Origin: Amphritea sp.
GTDB lineage: Bacteria; Pseudomonadota; Gammaproteobacteria; Pseudomonadales; Balneatricaceae
Direction: 5' to 3'
DNA: 64,000 nucleotides
Assembly (NCBI RefSeq): GCF_016744155.1
Contig: NZ_JADGEW010000006.1
Span: forward strand, 1 to 64,000
Shown here: positions 46,476 through 55,452 of the stretch, piece after piece
How positions within the stretch are numbered: position 1 is the first letter of the stretch
How the letters are laid out: each line of letters starts with the position of its first letter
Made by a program: the position numbers and the translations under genes
The notes under the pieces: generated by a model
Databases searched by the model: none
What the model saw: the letters and a program-made list of their open reading frames with translations, nothing else
Told to the model about the DNA's origin: nothing

Positions 46476-47303
46476 ATGAAAGATAATCAAACAGGATTGG
46501 AACATGCTCCACTGGGTGCTGATACTGAGTATGTGAATCAGTATGATGCAGGCTTGTTGTATCCCATTGCCCGGGATCTGAACTGGAAAGCTCAGGGTGT
46601 TACCCGCAGTGAACTGCCGTTTCAGGGCGATGATATTTGGAACGCCTATGAAGTGTCCTGGTTGAATAGCAAAGGTAAACCGGTGGTGAGGCTGGCAGAG
46701 TTTCGGTTTTCTGCAGAGAGTCGCAATATTGTCGAGTCAAAATCATTCAAGCTCTATCTTAATTCCTTCAACCTGACCCGCTTCGATTCAGAATCTGAAG
46801 TACAGGTGCGCATGGTTGAAGACCTCAGTGCCGCCTCAGAAGGTGCTGTTGAAGTGATCTTCAGTCAGTTGGATCTTGATACGCCGATTGTTAAATTTAA
46901 CGGTGAGTGCCTTGATGAGCTGGATATTGAGATCACGGACTATAGTCCCGCACCTCAACGATTGAGTGCCGTCGGAGAGCCAGTAGAAGAGTCGCTGTAC
47001 AGTCATCTGCTGAAGTCTAATTGCCCGGTTACCGGCCAGCCAGATTGGGCCAGCATCTCCATTGAGTATCGCGGGGCGCCGATCGATCGTGAAGGCTTGC
47101 TACAGTATCTGATCTCTTACCGCGAGCATGGTGATTTCCACGAGCAGTGTGTGGAGTCTATCTTTATGGATATCTGGAACCGTTGCCATCCGGAAGAGTT
47201 GACAGTGTATGCCCGGTATTTGCGCCGGGGTGGATTGGATATCAACCCGTATCGTAGTAGCAAGGCCGGTCGGCCTGTTAACCTGCGTCTTAGTCGTCAA
47301 TAA
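46476..47303 (+). CDS. queF: NADPH-dependent 7-cyano-7-deazaguanine reductase
   Basis: Reduces preQ0 to preQ1 with NADPH in queuosine (tRNA anticodon base) synthesis. The 275-residue protein is the long two-domain type. The QueF substrate motif ESKSFKLYLNSFN (87-99) is present, as are the catalytic C183 (SNCPVTGQPDW) and D190. Length compares with 282 in E. coli. GGAGGTCGC precedes the ATG. No other queuosine gene is in the window. Confidence 0.96.
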   Translation: MKDNQTGLEHAPLGADTEYVNQYDAGLLYPIARDLNWKAQGVTRSELPFQGDDIWNAYEVSWLNSKGKPVVRLAEFRFSAESRNIVESKSFKLYLNSFNLTRFDSESEVQVRMVEDLSAASEGAVEVIFSQLDLDTPIVKFNGECLDELDIEITDYSPAPQRLSAVGEPVEESLYSHLLKSNCPVTGQPDWASISIEYRGAPIDREGLLQYLISYREHGDFHEQCVESIFMDIWNRCHPEELTVYARYLRRGGLDINPYRSSKAGRPVNLRLSRQ

Positions 47304-47313
47304 AGGAAGTAGA

Positions 47314-47865
47314 ATGGACGCTCTGGAAAATTTACACCAGCGGGTATCAATTCCGCTACTTGAAGGTCCGGCACCATCGTCGGAACAGCTTGATAATATC
47401 TTTCGGGCCGCTCTGCGAGCGCCTGATCACGGCGCTTTGAAACCGTTACGGTTTCTCAATGTTGAGGCTGAAGCCCGAAATAAGTTGGGGGAGCTGTTTC
47501 TGGATGCTGCCAGTGAAGATGATTCGCTGAGCGAAGAGCAACAAAATAAATTCAGAAATATGCCGTTAAGAGCTCCGCATATTATCGTTGCTATCGCGGT
47601 TATTCAGGATCATCCCAAGGTCCCTCGTACTGAGCAGCTTATTACTGCCGGTTGTGCAGTTCAGAATATGCTGTTGGCGGCTCATGCGCAGAACTTAGGT
47701 GCGATGTGGCGTACTGGCGTTCTGGCCTACCATCCCACCGTCATGGATGGTTTAGGCTTGCAGGCCCATGAAGAGATAGTTGGCTATCTGTATCTGGGTA
47801 CGCCAGCGCGAAGTCGCAAAGTGCCTCAGGTTGATGTTGAAAAGTTTGTTAGCGATTGGGGCTGA
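47314..47865 (+). CDS. Nitroreductase family protein (YdjA-like)
   Basis: A 183-residue FMN-binding oxidoreductase, the length of E. coli YdjA. Visible features are RVSIPLLEGPAPSSEQLDNIFRAALRAPDHGALKPLRF at the N-terminus, AGCAVQNMLLAAHAQNLGAMWRTG in the middle and the EEIVGYLYLGTPA end, which give a minimal nitroreductase fold. The natural substrate is unknown. ATG 47314 has AAAGGAAG 6 bases before it; upstream in-frame codons lie inside queF. Part of the queF transcript. Confidence 0.92.
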   Translation: MDALENLHQRVSIPLLEGPAPSSEQLDNIFRAALRAPDHGALKPLRFLNVEAEARNKLGELFLDAASEDDSLSEEQQNKFRNMPLRAPHIIVAIAVIQDHPKVPRTEQLITAGCAVQNMLLAAHAQNLGAMWRTGVLAYHPTVMDGLGLQAHEEIVGYLYLGTPARSRKVPQVDVEKFVSDWG

Positions 47866-47880
47866 TAAGGAGATAAGCGC

Positions 47881-48345
47881 ATGAGTAACTCTCAGAAAAC
47901 TGCCGAAGAGTTTATAGACTGGCTCAAAGGTCAGATTCCTCTGATCAATCACATGGGCTTCGAAGAACCGGCCTATGACGGTCGGTCGCTAACGCTGTCT
48001 GCCGCGTTGGCGCCCAACGTCAATGACAAAGGCACCGGCTTTGGCGGTTCACTGGCAACTTTAGCAACACTCTGTGGCTGGGCGATGGTGACGCTTTATC
48101 TAAAAGAGCAGGGGCGAGACTGCGATGTGATGATCCGTGACAGCCAGCTCAAATACCTGGCGCCGGTGACAGGAGACTTTTCTGCGATTACCGTACTCCC
48201 AGAACAAGCTGAGCTAGATACGTTTATCTCTTATATGGATAACAAAGGCCGTGGTCGATTGAATCTTGAAGTAGAGGTTCGACAGGGGGATAAAGTTGCG
48301 ATGACCCTCAGCGGAGCTTATGTGGCGGTGGAAAGACAGCCGTAG
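47881..48345 (+). CDS. Thioesterase of the YiiD C-terminal type
   Basis: A 154-residue hotdog-fold protein. The stretch PNVNDKGTGFGGSLATLATLCGWAMVTLYL (about 40-69) is the central helix and loop of the YiiD_C thioesterase family, and the later DSQLKYLAPVTGDFSA fits the following strands. It probably hydrolyses an acyl-CoA or acyl carrier thioester; the substrate is unknown. Fifteen bases after the nitroreductase and the last gene of the operon; the sequence beyond is a palindromic repeat region. Confidence 0.86.
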   Translation: MSNSQKTAEEFIDWLKGQIPLINHMGFEEPAYDGRSLTLSAALAPNVNDKGTGFGGSLATLATLCGWAMVTLYLKEQGRDCDVMIRDSQLKYLAPVTGDFSAITVLPEQAELDTFISYMDNKGRGRLNLEVEVRQGDKVAMTLSGAYVAVERQP

Positions 48346-48540
48346 CTCGTGGTTCGAACGTCACAAAGAGCGTGACTTGCTCGTTGCTCGAAAAGAAAAA
48401 GCTTAAAGAATCGTAGTTCGAACGATAAGAGCCGATGTCCGAACGTTACAAAAAGCGTGACTTGTCCGAGGTCCGCAAAAGCTTGTTTTCCGCCTTTTCG
48501 GACTTCGGACAAGTAAAGCGTTCGGACCTCGGATTGCAGT
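48345..48540. repeat. Palindromic intergenic repeat cluster
   Basis: Two direct copies of a 24-base unit (48356-48379 and 48441-48464; 22 of 24 match). CTTGTCCGAGGTCCG (48461-48475) is mirrored at 48499-48513 with one mismatch, and TCCGAGGTCCG (48465-48475) is mirrored perfectly again at 48523-48533. GTCAC/GTGAC hairpins also recur. It fills the gap between the thioesterase and cyclophilin genes and may act as a terminator. Confidence 0.7.
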
Positions 48541-48541
48541 T

Positions 48542-49102
48542 TTATTTCAAAACGACACTTTGAATAACAATCGGCTCTACCGGTACATTTTTGTATGGCC
48601 CCTGATTGCCAGTCTGTACATGGCCTATCTGTGTTAGCACATCCATACCGTTAACTATTTTACCAAATACGGCATAGCCGGGACGTTGGCCTTTAGCATT
48701 CAGGAAGTCGTTGTTCTTCAGGTTGATAAAGAACTGAGAGGTGGCGCTGTTTGGGTCATTAGTCCGGGCCATCGCGATAGTGCCGCGCATATTTGGCAGG
48801 CCGTTAGTTGATTCATTACTGACCGGTGGCAAAGTATCTTTACGCTCCATGTCGACGGAAAATCCGCCACCCTGAATCATAAAATTGTCGATTACCCGAT
48901 GAAAAATAGTCCCCGGGAAAAAATCATTTTCCACATAGCGAAGAAAGTTTGCCACTGTCAGTGGCGCTTGCTTGGGCATTAACTCCAATTCGATAACACC
49001 GGCGCTGGTGGTCATAACGACAACAGGGTTTATATCTTCAGCAAGTGCCGGGCTGAGTAAACCAACACTGAGCAGTAGGGACAGCAGATATTTCTTAAAC
49101 AT
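48542..49102 (-). CDS. ppiA: Cyclophilin-type peptidyl-prolyl isomerase, exported
   Basis: A 186-residue foldase that speeds proline isomerisation, probably in the periplasm. A signal peptide (about 1-21, SPALA then EDINP) is followed by the cyclophilin core: NFLRYVENDFFPGTIFHRVIDNFMIQGGGF, GTIAMARTNDPNSATSQFFINLKNNDFLN, and the active-site arginine in FHRV. The gene symbol assumes the PpiA type of periplasmic cyclophilin. 10 bases downstream of the DUF4197 gene and likely co-transcribed. Confidence 0.9.
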   Translation of the reverse strand: MFKKYLLSLLLSVGLLSPALAEDINPVVVMTTSAGVIELELMPKQAPLTVANFLRYVENDFFPGTIFHRVIDNFMIQGGGFSVDMERKDTLPPVSNESTNGLPNMRGTIAMARTNDPNSATSQFFINLKNNDFLNAKGQRPGYAVFGKIVNGMDVLTQIGHVQTGNQGPYKNVPVEPIVIQSVVLK

Positions 49103-49111
49103 TATGATTCC

Positions 49112-49888
49112 TTAAAAGTTGAATACTTGTTTCAGCAGATCAGTCGTGCGTGCCGCTGGATTTTCTCGGATCTTCTTCTCTTCTGCAGCCAACATGGTGA
49201 ATAGGCCGTTCAGAGCACCTTCGGTCACATGGTCTTCAAGATTATAGTTCTGCGCCATGCTGCCGACCATAGGCACTTCTTCTGCTTTTTTAGTCAGGTC
49301 ACCGTAATATTTAGTCACACCTACCTGATTCATAGATGTTTCAACAGAGGGGCGGAACAGTTCACTCAGTCGGGTCGAGGTTTTCTCACGGAAATACTCT
49401 GTGGCCGCATTATCTGGGCCGTTCAGAATAGTACGGGCATCTTCGATGCTCATCTCTTTGATTGCCGTGACCAGAATTTCAGTTGCTTCTGGTGCTGCCT
49501 GTTCCGCTGCACGGTTCATGCTGAGTTCGAACTGTTCAACCTGAGAGCCCAGACCAAATTTTTTCAGCAGACCACTAGCTTGCTCGAGTTGATCCGGCAG
49601 GGGAATCTTGATCTGTGCATTATCGAAGTAGCCACCTTTCTGGCTGACACTTTCAATTGCCTGGCGGCTACCCACCTCCAGTGCTTCTTTGAGTCCGGCT
49701 ATCACGGTGTCGTAATCGAGACTCGTTCCAGCGGTAGATGAAGCGGGTGCGGTCTGCTTCTGCTCAATGAGTTGTTTTCCGCCGTCTTCTATCTTTTTCA
49801 GCAGATCACCAAATCCTGCAAAAGCGGATGCTGTAATAGTACAAGAGAGCAGGATGACGCCCGCTTTTCCAATGGTTACTTTACGCAT
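49112..49888 (-). CDS. DUF4197 family exported protein
   Basis: A 258-residue protein with a signal peptide (SAFAG cleavage near residue 24). [15 protein letters not shown] followed by [56 protein letters not shown] is the typical DUF4197 opening, with the conserved [30 protein letters not shown] in the middle. It is periplasmic and mostly helical; the function is unknown. ATG 49888 has an AGGAAA site; a start at 49912 would precede it. Co-oriented with ppiA, 10 bases apart. Confidence 0.88.
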   Translation of the reverse strand: MRKVTIGKAGVILLSCTITASAFAGFGDLLKKIEDGGKQLIEQKQTAPASSTAGTSLDYDTVIAGLKEALEVGSRQAIESVSQKGGYFDNAQIKIPLPDQLEQASGLLKKFGLGSQVEQFELSMNRAAEQAAPEATEILVTAIKEMSIEDARTILNGPDNAATEYFREKTSTRLSELFRPSVETSMNQVGVTKYYGDLTKKAEEVPMVGSMAQNYNLEDHVTEGALNGLFTMLAAEEKKIRENPAARTTDLLKQVFNF

Positions 49889-50098
49889 AATGTGTTTTTC
49901 CTGAGAAGTCACTGAAGGTTTGACTTAATTCTAAGCATTAAAGCTTAAAGTATCCTTAACAATATTGCTCTTCTGTTGAGAGCTTTTTCTGGCATGTTGT
50001 TAAAAATCATAACTTTACCTTTCTTTACACCTTAGTTACTTATCTTTTTAATAATTAATATTTAAAGTATACAGATAGTCATTCTAACGGAGTTAATC

Positions 50099-50638
50099 AT
50101 GGATAGTCGTTCACAACTCACTAAAACTACTGTGGTTTTACATTGGATTATTGCTATTGCAGTGATCGGTAGTCTTATTTTTGGTCTGTATATTGAAGAC
50201 CTGCCACGGGGGGCTGACAAGTTTGAATTGATCGGTCTGCATAAATCAGTGGGTGTGTTGGTGTTGGTTGTTGCTCTGTATCGACTGGCTTGGCGCATCC
50301 GCAATCGCTTGCCTGAGCGTCTGACGCCAGTTGCTGCCTGGCAGGAGAAAATCACGACAGTGGTTCACGTAATTCTGTTGGCAGGTACTGTGATGATGCC
50401 TATTTCCGGTATTCTGATGTCGATCGGTGGTGGTCACTCAGTGGCTGTTTTTGGATTTGAGCTGATTGCCAGCGGTGATGAGAGTGAGTTGCTGGGAGAG
50501 CTCGGTCATGCGATGCACGGGCTGGGTGGAAAGGTCATGATAGCTGCTGTAGCCCTTCATGTGGCAGCTTCAGCGAAACATCATTTTGTGACTAAAGATG
50601 GCACCTTACAACGGATTCTTGGGCGCAGGGTTGCCTGA
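50099..50638 (+). CDS. Cytochrome b561 family protein
   Basis: A 179-residue inner-membrane dihaem cytochrome b. Four hydrophobic segments carry histidines in the b561 pattern: VVLHWIIAIAVIG, LHKSVGVLVLVVALYR, VVHVILLAGTVMMPISG and MHGLGGKVMIAAVALHVAASAKHH. Such proteins move electrons across the membrane, often from ubiquinol to superoxide or a periplasmic partner. It ends with a strong terminator and is transcribed alone. Confidence 0.92.
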   Translation: MDSRSQLTKTTVVLHWIIAIAVIGSLIFGLYIEDLPRGADKFELIGLHKSVGVLVLVVALYRLAWRIRNRLPERLTPVAAWQEKITTVVHVILLAGTVMMPISGILMSIGGGHSVAVFGFELIASGDESELLGELGHAMHGLGGKVMIAAVALHVAASAKHHFVTKDGTLQRILGRRVA

Positions 50639-50670
50639 GTTTGATTGATTAGTTTTGTTTGAAGGGGATC

Positions 50671-50697
50671 AAAAGCCGCATTATGCGGCTTTTTTAT
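50671..50697 (+). terminator. Terminator after cytochrome b561
   Basis: AAAGCCGCA pairs perfectly with TGCGGCTTT around a 3-base loop, followed by T residues. Confidence 0.93.
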
Positions 50698-50713
50698 TGT
50701 TTAAGTGAATCGC

Positions 50714-51166
50714 CTATCGCCTAAGGCACCGAGTTGCCAGGGTGGTGTCGGCAGACAGGCTGAATCCCGTTTTATCTTCTTTATAGTGGGTGACTTCAGG
50801 ACAGTTATCAGGATTGATATCCACCCCCAGGTTTAGATCCCAGCCATTTTCGATGCTGGTGCCCTGTATCGATATTTTATAACCGAAGATAGAGCTGAAT
50901 TCTTTATCAACCGCCTGGCGGGACTCTTTTTTCAGGAATAGATGCCACTTTTCTGTGGAGCCAATGTAGTGTGGCTGGACTTTATAGGCCGATAGAATCC
51001 TTACTGAAAGTTGACGAAAGTCTGTTATGGCCTGTTGGGTAATCGAAAGGCTATCCTGGCTGTCTTGCGCGCTGACTAAGTGGCATTGGGTGCTCAAAAT
51101 CACACCGAAAATGGCTGAAGATATTTGTAACAACGTACGTTTATAAAAGAGAGATTTATACGGCAT
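50714..51166 (-). CDS. Small exported protein of unknown function
   Basis: A protein of about 150 residues from ATG 51166 (an earlier ATG at 51181 is in frame). An N-terminal signal peptide (RTLLQISSAIFGVILSTQCHLVSAQ) is followed by a helical and strand region with two cysteines near the C-terminus (NPDNCPEVT and ATRCLRR), likely a periplasmic disulfide. The closing LSADTTLATRC is distinctive, but no family is recognised. No partner gene is evident. Confidence 0.6.
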   Translation of the reverse strand: MPYKSLFYKRTLLQISSAIFGVILSTQCHLVSAQDSQDSLSITQQAITDFRQLSVRILSAYKVQPHYIGSTEKWHLFLKKESRQAVDKEFSSIFGYKISIQGTSIENGWDLNLGVDINPDNCPEVTHYKEDKTGFSLSADTTLATRCLRR

Positions 51167-51245
51167 ATATTTATACAACAAGTCCGGGCCTTAATAGCTT
51201 TTTGTCATAAGTTATGACTGCTGGTAATAGGAAAAATTCCATTTT

Positions 51246-51893
51246 TTATAAAGCGTTATGGTCTATCAACAGGTTATTTATCCTGATGGCCAGTTGTTGA
51301 TAACCCTGGTTATTAAAGTGAATAGGGTCTGACTTGTATTGGCTGTTGCGTAATAGCTCGGCAATTATCTCTGGCTCGATAATCAGTTGATACTCTTCGG
51401 CTAGTTCCCGATACAGCGGTGCGCTATCAGAGAACAGCTTTTTCTCCGGTACAGCGATCAAAATAACATCGGTATTCTGTCGTTGGGCTAACTCAATCAT
51501 CCGCGCCAGGTTCTGCTTAAGCTCGGCCTTATCCCGGTTGCGGAGAATATCGTTGCCGCCCTCCAAAAGAATAAGCAGGGCAGGTTGGTATTGGGTGAGT
51601 AGTTCAGGCAACCGCTGTAAACCTTCGGCGCTGACCTCTCCTGAGATACCGGCGTTGATCACTTTACGTCCGCTGAGTTGTTGCAGTTGATGGGGGTAAT
51701 CGCCATCGCCAGTGCTGCCGACACCCTGAGTCAGGCTGTCGCCAAATGCCAGTATGGTGCTGTCAGGCGGCAGAAAGCGAAGCTCTACCTGTTCGCTGCA
51801 ACCACTCAGTAAAAATAGCAGCGCTAAGGGTAGAACTGATAGCAGTGCTGGCCGTCGCCCATTAGTGAATAGCTTAGCGATTATTCCACGCAA
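51246..51893 (-). CDS. SGNH/GDSL hydrolase lipoprotein, arylesterase type
   Basis: A 215-residue lipoprotein. The signal peptide ends in a lipobox LLSGC, so the cysteine near residue 32 is lipidated. The SGNH blocks are all present: FGDSLTQG (catalytic serine), NAGISGE, EGGNDILRN and the DPIHFNNQGY histidine-aspartate. This resembles the TesA/arylesterase group. Substrates are unknown, likely short acyl esters or thioesters. It overlaps the end of the hisA-like gene by 20 bases. Confidence 0.9.
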   Translation of the reverse strand: MRGIIAKLFTNGRRPALLSVLPLALLFLLSGCSEQVELRFLPPDSTILAFGDSLTQGVGSTGDGDYPHQLQQLSGRKVINAGISGEVSAEGLQRLPELLTQYQPALLILLEGGNDILRNRDKAELKQNLARMIELAQRQNTDVILIAVPEKKLFSDSAPLYRELAEEYQLIIEPEIIAELLRNSQYKSDPIHFNNQGYQQLAIRINNLLIDHNAL

Positions 51894-52629
51894 TGCACTG
51901 CTCCAGAGTTACACCGCTGCCACCAAAGATATCCAGGGCACTGCCAATGGTGAGATCTACTTTGCCATTGGATAGTTGATCGACTAGTTTCAGGTCTTCA
52001 AGTGAGCGGGCGCCGCCTGCGTAAGTCACTGGGATAGGGCAGGCTTCACCCAGCAGCGTAACCAGGTCTTCATCGATGCCCGATTGCAGGCCTTCGACAT
52101 CAGCGGCATGGATTAGAAATTCTGCACAATGCTGGCTGAGTTCCGCCAGTGTATCCGCGCTGACCTGGGTTTCAGTAATGGTCTGCCAGCGGTCGGTGGC
52201 GATATTCCAGCCGCTTCCAGTTCGGCGACAACTCAGATCCAGAATAAGACGCTCTTTCCCGGTAATCGCTTTGATCTGTTCTAATCGCTGCCAACTAAAC
52301 TCCCCGTTATCAAACAGGTAAGAGGTGACGATGACGTGGGATGCGCCTGCCTCAATAAACTCAGCCGCATTGGTGTTATTTACACCGCCACCGAACTGAA
52401 GTCCTTCAGGCCAACCCGATAGTGCTTTGAGAGCCTGCTCTTTATTGCCAGGCCCCAGCGCGATCACATGGCCACCGGTCAGGAGGTGCTTGCGATACAG
52501 CTTTGCGTAGTACTCAGCGTCATACTGACTGACAAAGTTTGTTTCAGCACCCTGATCATTCAGGCTACCACCAACAATCTGTTTTACCTGACCCTGGTGC
52601 AGGTCGATACAGGGGCGAAACTGGGTCAA
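51874..52629 (-). CDS. ProFAR isomerase of the eukaryotic (HIS6) type
   Basis: Isomerises the histidine intermediate ProFAR to PRFAR. The 251-residue TIM barrel follows yeast and plant HIS6 rather than the usual bacterial HisA: CIDLHQGQVKQIVGGSLND at the start (catalytic D9), NFVSQYDAEYYAKLY, GGHVIALGPGN, and the C-terminal VDLTIGSALDIFGG with IHAADVEGLQSGIDEDL. D131 in LILDLSCRR is the second catalytic acid. It is alone, not in a his operon. Whether it replaces or duplicates the normal hisA cannot be told here. Confidence 0.88.
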   Translation of the reverse strand: MTQFRPCIDLHQGQVKQIVGGSLNDQGAETNFVSQYDAEYYAKLYRKHLLTGGHVIALGPGNKEQALKALSGWPEGLQFGGGVNNTNAAEFIEAGASHVIVTSYLFDNGEFSWQRLEQIKAITGKERLILDLSCRRTGSGWNIATDRWQTITETQVSADTLAELSQHCAEFLIHAADVEGLQSGIDEDLVTLLGEACPIPVTYAGGARSLEDLKLVDQLSNGKVDLTIGSALDIFGGSGVTLEQCIAWNNR

Positions 52630-52833
52630 AGCATATTCTCCGAAACACTGGGCTTAAAACACTAGATAAGAGCGGCGCATTGTAGCAGAAAGTGAGAATA
52701 CCACTAACTGGCGGGGGAAATCCTGTCCCGATTCAGGCATAATCCAACTGAACATTAAGCTCCGGTGATGGTCACAGCATCAGCCAATGGGGTTTTGAAA
52801 TAGTTGAGTAGTATTTAGGTAGAGTGGCAGCGT

Positions 52834-54180
52834 TTGAACATCGGGTATATCACTTCGCGACTGAAGTCGTTTTTTAACACAGCCATAACTTTGCTGAGCC
52901 ATCTGCCAACCCCGCACCGTATTGTGCTGGGTTGTGCTTCTCTTATATTGGCTGTGTCGTTAATGCTGTCAGATAACAGCTCTGCAGTACCGGTCTCGCC
53001 GGGTCAGTTTAGAAGTACACTCGACCTCAAACTCCAGGAGATGGATGTTTCTGCCTCTGAAGAGCTTTCTGAAAGCAGCAGTAAAAAGATAAAAGACTCT
53101 GATCCTGAGATCGGTTATGTGGTGCAAAAGGGCGATACCCTCAGTACCATTTTTGATCATCTGCGCATCTCTCAGCCTACGCTGTACAAACTGATGGAAG
53201 CAGACCTCAATATTCTGGCGCTGGATACTATTCAGCCAGGTCATCAACTGGGGTTTAACTTTGATGACGAGGGTAAGCTAAAGCAGTTTATCTTTCGCTC
53301 TGGTCTGACCTATAAAGTGCTGTTTGATCGCAGTAAAAAAGGAGACTTCGAGTATGAAGAGTTTATCGAAAAGGGTGGTTTTCGCCGGGAGATTATCAGC
53401 GGCACGGTAGAGGGTGATCTGCCCAGATCGATGAAGAGGGCAGGTGCACGAATCGCCGAAGCTTATCAGGTTACCAGTCTGTTGAAAGAACGGATGAACT
53501 TCAGAAGTCACCTGCGCGCCGGAGACAAGTTTCAGCTGTCAGTATCGCGCCAGTATGTCGAGGGTGAGTATACTGGTAACAGTGTTATCGAAGGCTTTGT
53601 CTATGATGGAGCTATTCGGAAACAGTCGGCATTTCTCTTTGATGATAACTATTTTGATGCCGAGGGTGAGAGCCTTGAGAAAGCATTCCAACGGATTCCG
53701 CTGCAGAAACGCTACCGTATCTCTTCAAGTTTTAACCCTAAGCGTAAACACCCTATCACCGGTTTAGTTCGGCCCCATAATGGCACGGACTTTTCTGTAC
53801 GCACAGGTACGCCAGTGCTTTCGGCAGGGGATGGCGTTGTCTCCCGTGTTATTAAACACCGTTACGCTGGGCTGTATATCGAGATTAAGCACGGCCGTAA
53901 GTATAAAACCCGTTATCTCCACTTGAGTCGAGCCTACGTGCGCAAAGGGCAGAAAGTCTCCCGTGGGCAGAAGATCGCCGCGTCTGGTAACTCGGGCCGC
54001 TCGACCGGAGCCCACCTGCATTATGAACTACATGTAAATAACCGACCGGTGAACGCGATGACAGCACCTATTCCCGTGGTGCAGACGATCTCCCGCAAAA
54101 AGCGTAATGCATTCAAAAAGCAGGTTGCTGTTCTGAAAACTCAGATGGCAGAGCAGTTGGCACTGGCTGAAAAACAGTAA
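52834..54180 (+). CDS. Cell-envelope M23 peptidase with LysM/OapA-like domain (MepM type)
   Basis: A 448-residue murein endopeptidase, probably cutting peptide crosslinks in the periplasm. A membrane anchor near residues 28-45 is followed by a LysM or OapA-like region (GYVVQKGDTLSTIF, about 88-101) and the M23 domain with metal ligands H315 and D319 in HNGTD and H394 and H396 in HLHYE, the complete lysostaphin-type set. The length fits the MepM/YebA family. The start is a TTG at 52834; no better in-frame ATG is seen upstream. Confidence 0.88.
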   Translation: MNIGYITSRLKSFFNTAITLLSHLPTPHRIVLGCASLILAVSLMLSDNSSAVPVSPGQFRSTLDLKLQEMDVSASEELSESSSKKIKDSDPEIGYVVQKGDTLSTIFDHLRISQPTLYKLMEADLNILALDTIQPGHQLGFNFDDEGKLKQFIFRSGLTYKVLFDRSKKGDFEYEEFIEKGGFRREIISGTVEGDLPRSMKRAGARIAEAYQVTSLLKERMNFRSHLRAGDKFQLSVSRQYVEGEYTGNSVIEGFVYDGAIRKQSAFLFDDNYFDAEGESLEKAFQRIPLQKRYRISSSFNPKRKHPITGLVRPHNGTDFSVRTGTPVLSAGDGVVSRVIKHRYAGLYIEIKHGRKYKTRYLHLSRAYVRKGQKVSRGQKIAASGNSGRSTGAHLHYELHVNNRPVNAMTAPIPVVQTISRKKRNAFKKQVAVLKTQMAEQLALAEKQ

Positions 54181-54387
54181 CTAAGTACTATGCTAACCGG
54201 TTTCCTCACGTGAGATCATTGCTTGCATATCGATGTCGATTCAAGCTGTGGATCTTTCCATACTTTTGCCAATAGCCGACCTGAGACCAGGGATTAAACG
54301 CTCCGGTAGAATATTGCCATAACCTATTAGCTTGTTTCTTCAATCGCACAGATTCATAGCCTGAGAGGGAATGAGGTGATTGGCGTT

Positions 54388-55452
54388 ATGTTAGCTATGT
54401 TCTCGAACTGTTTATTTATCCTGAAACTCCAGGTGAAGTCTAAAGCGATGCTTATCGAATTAATCTCAGCAGCAGTACTGTCGTCGGCTACTTCTGTGTT
54501 GGCCGAGCCTATACCGACCGTCCGTGTGGCGGTCTTACAGTTTGGTACTGTTAATTGGGAAATGGATGTTATTCGCCGCCATGAGTTGGATAAAAAATAC
54601 CATTTCTCCCTTGATGTAATCCCGGTCGGTGGCAAGAACGCCAGTGCTATATCCCTACAGAGTCATGCTGTAGATATTATCTATAGTGATTGGGTGTGGG
54701 TTAATCGCCAGCGATTCAATAACAGAATGTTTGGCTTTTCTCCGGTCTCTGCCGCTGCCGGTGGGCTCTATGCTCAGTCGAATAGCCCGGTCGTCTCTAT
54801 TCGAGACCTTGATGGCCAGCGGTTGGGAATCGCTGGCGGTTCCGTTGATAAGAGCTGGTTGTTGCTACAAGCCTATAGCAAGCAAACACTTGATCAGGAT
54901 CTTATGAAATCGGTTGAACCGGTATTTGCCGCGCCCCCCCTGCTAAACCAGTTAATGTATGACGATAAACTCCCGCTAATTCTTAATTTTTGGCACTACA
55001 GTGCCAGGCTCAAAGCGAAAGGTTTTAAAAAGATTATTAGTGTTCAGGAGATGATGGCTGGGTTAGGCGTTAATCGACAAGTACCGTTAGTGGGCTGGGT
55101 TTTCACCGAAGCCTGGCGGCAAGAGAATAATCAGCTATTGAGTAATTTTCTTAAAGCTTCCCGGCACGCCCGGGAGATTCTGCTGACATCTGACGGGGAA
55201 TGGCAACGAATCCGTTCGTTGACCCGTGCTGAAGATGATCAGGTTTTTGAAGCACTTAAAGAGGGCTACCGTGCAGGTGTTCAACGTCAGTTCGGTATAG
55301 ATGAGTTGGATGCACTGGAAAAACTATACGCCATCATGGCCCGTGAGGGTGGCGATAAACTTACGGGTGGCGCGAACACACTGGACCGATCACTGTTCTG
55401 GCTTCCAGATTCGGAAGAGGGCGTGATTCAGATAGGGCAAGGTGTGAACTAA
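54388..55452 (+). CDS. NitT/TauT-type ABC substrate-binding protein
   Basis: A periplasmic binding protein of about 354 residues. A long N-terminal hydrophobic region ends in a signal-like SSATSVLA (around residue 39), followed by IPTVRVAVLQFGTVNWEMDVI and later DIIYSDWVWVNRQR and GWVFTEAWRQEN, typical of the ThiY/NMT1 fold of nitrate, taurine and sulfonate importers. The substrate is not clear. ATG 54388 has GAGGTGA 8 bases before it; starts at 54376 and 54433 are possible. It is the first gene of a three-gene importer. Confidence 0.85.
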   Translation: MLAMFSNCLFILKLQVKSKAMLIELISAAVLSSATSVLAEPIPTVRVAVLQFGTVNWEMDVIRRHELDKKYHFSLDVIPVGGKNASAISLQSHAVDIIYSDWVWVNRQRFNNRMFGFSPVSAAAGGLYAQSNSPVVSIRDLDGQRLGIAGGSVDKSWLLLQAYSKQTLDQDLMKSVEPVFAAPPLLNQLMYDDKLPLILNFWHYSARLKAKGFKKIISVQEMMAGLGVNRQVPLVGWVFTEAWRQENNQLLSNFLKASRHAREILLTSDGEWQRIRSLTRAEDDQVFEALKEGYRAGVQRQFGIDELDALEKLYAIMAREGGDKLTGGANTLDRSLFWLPDSEEGVIQIGQGVN

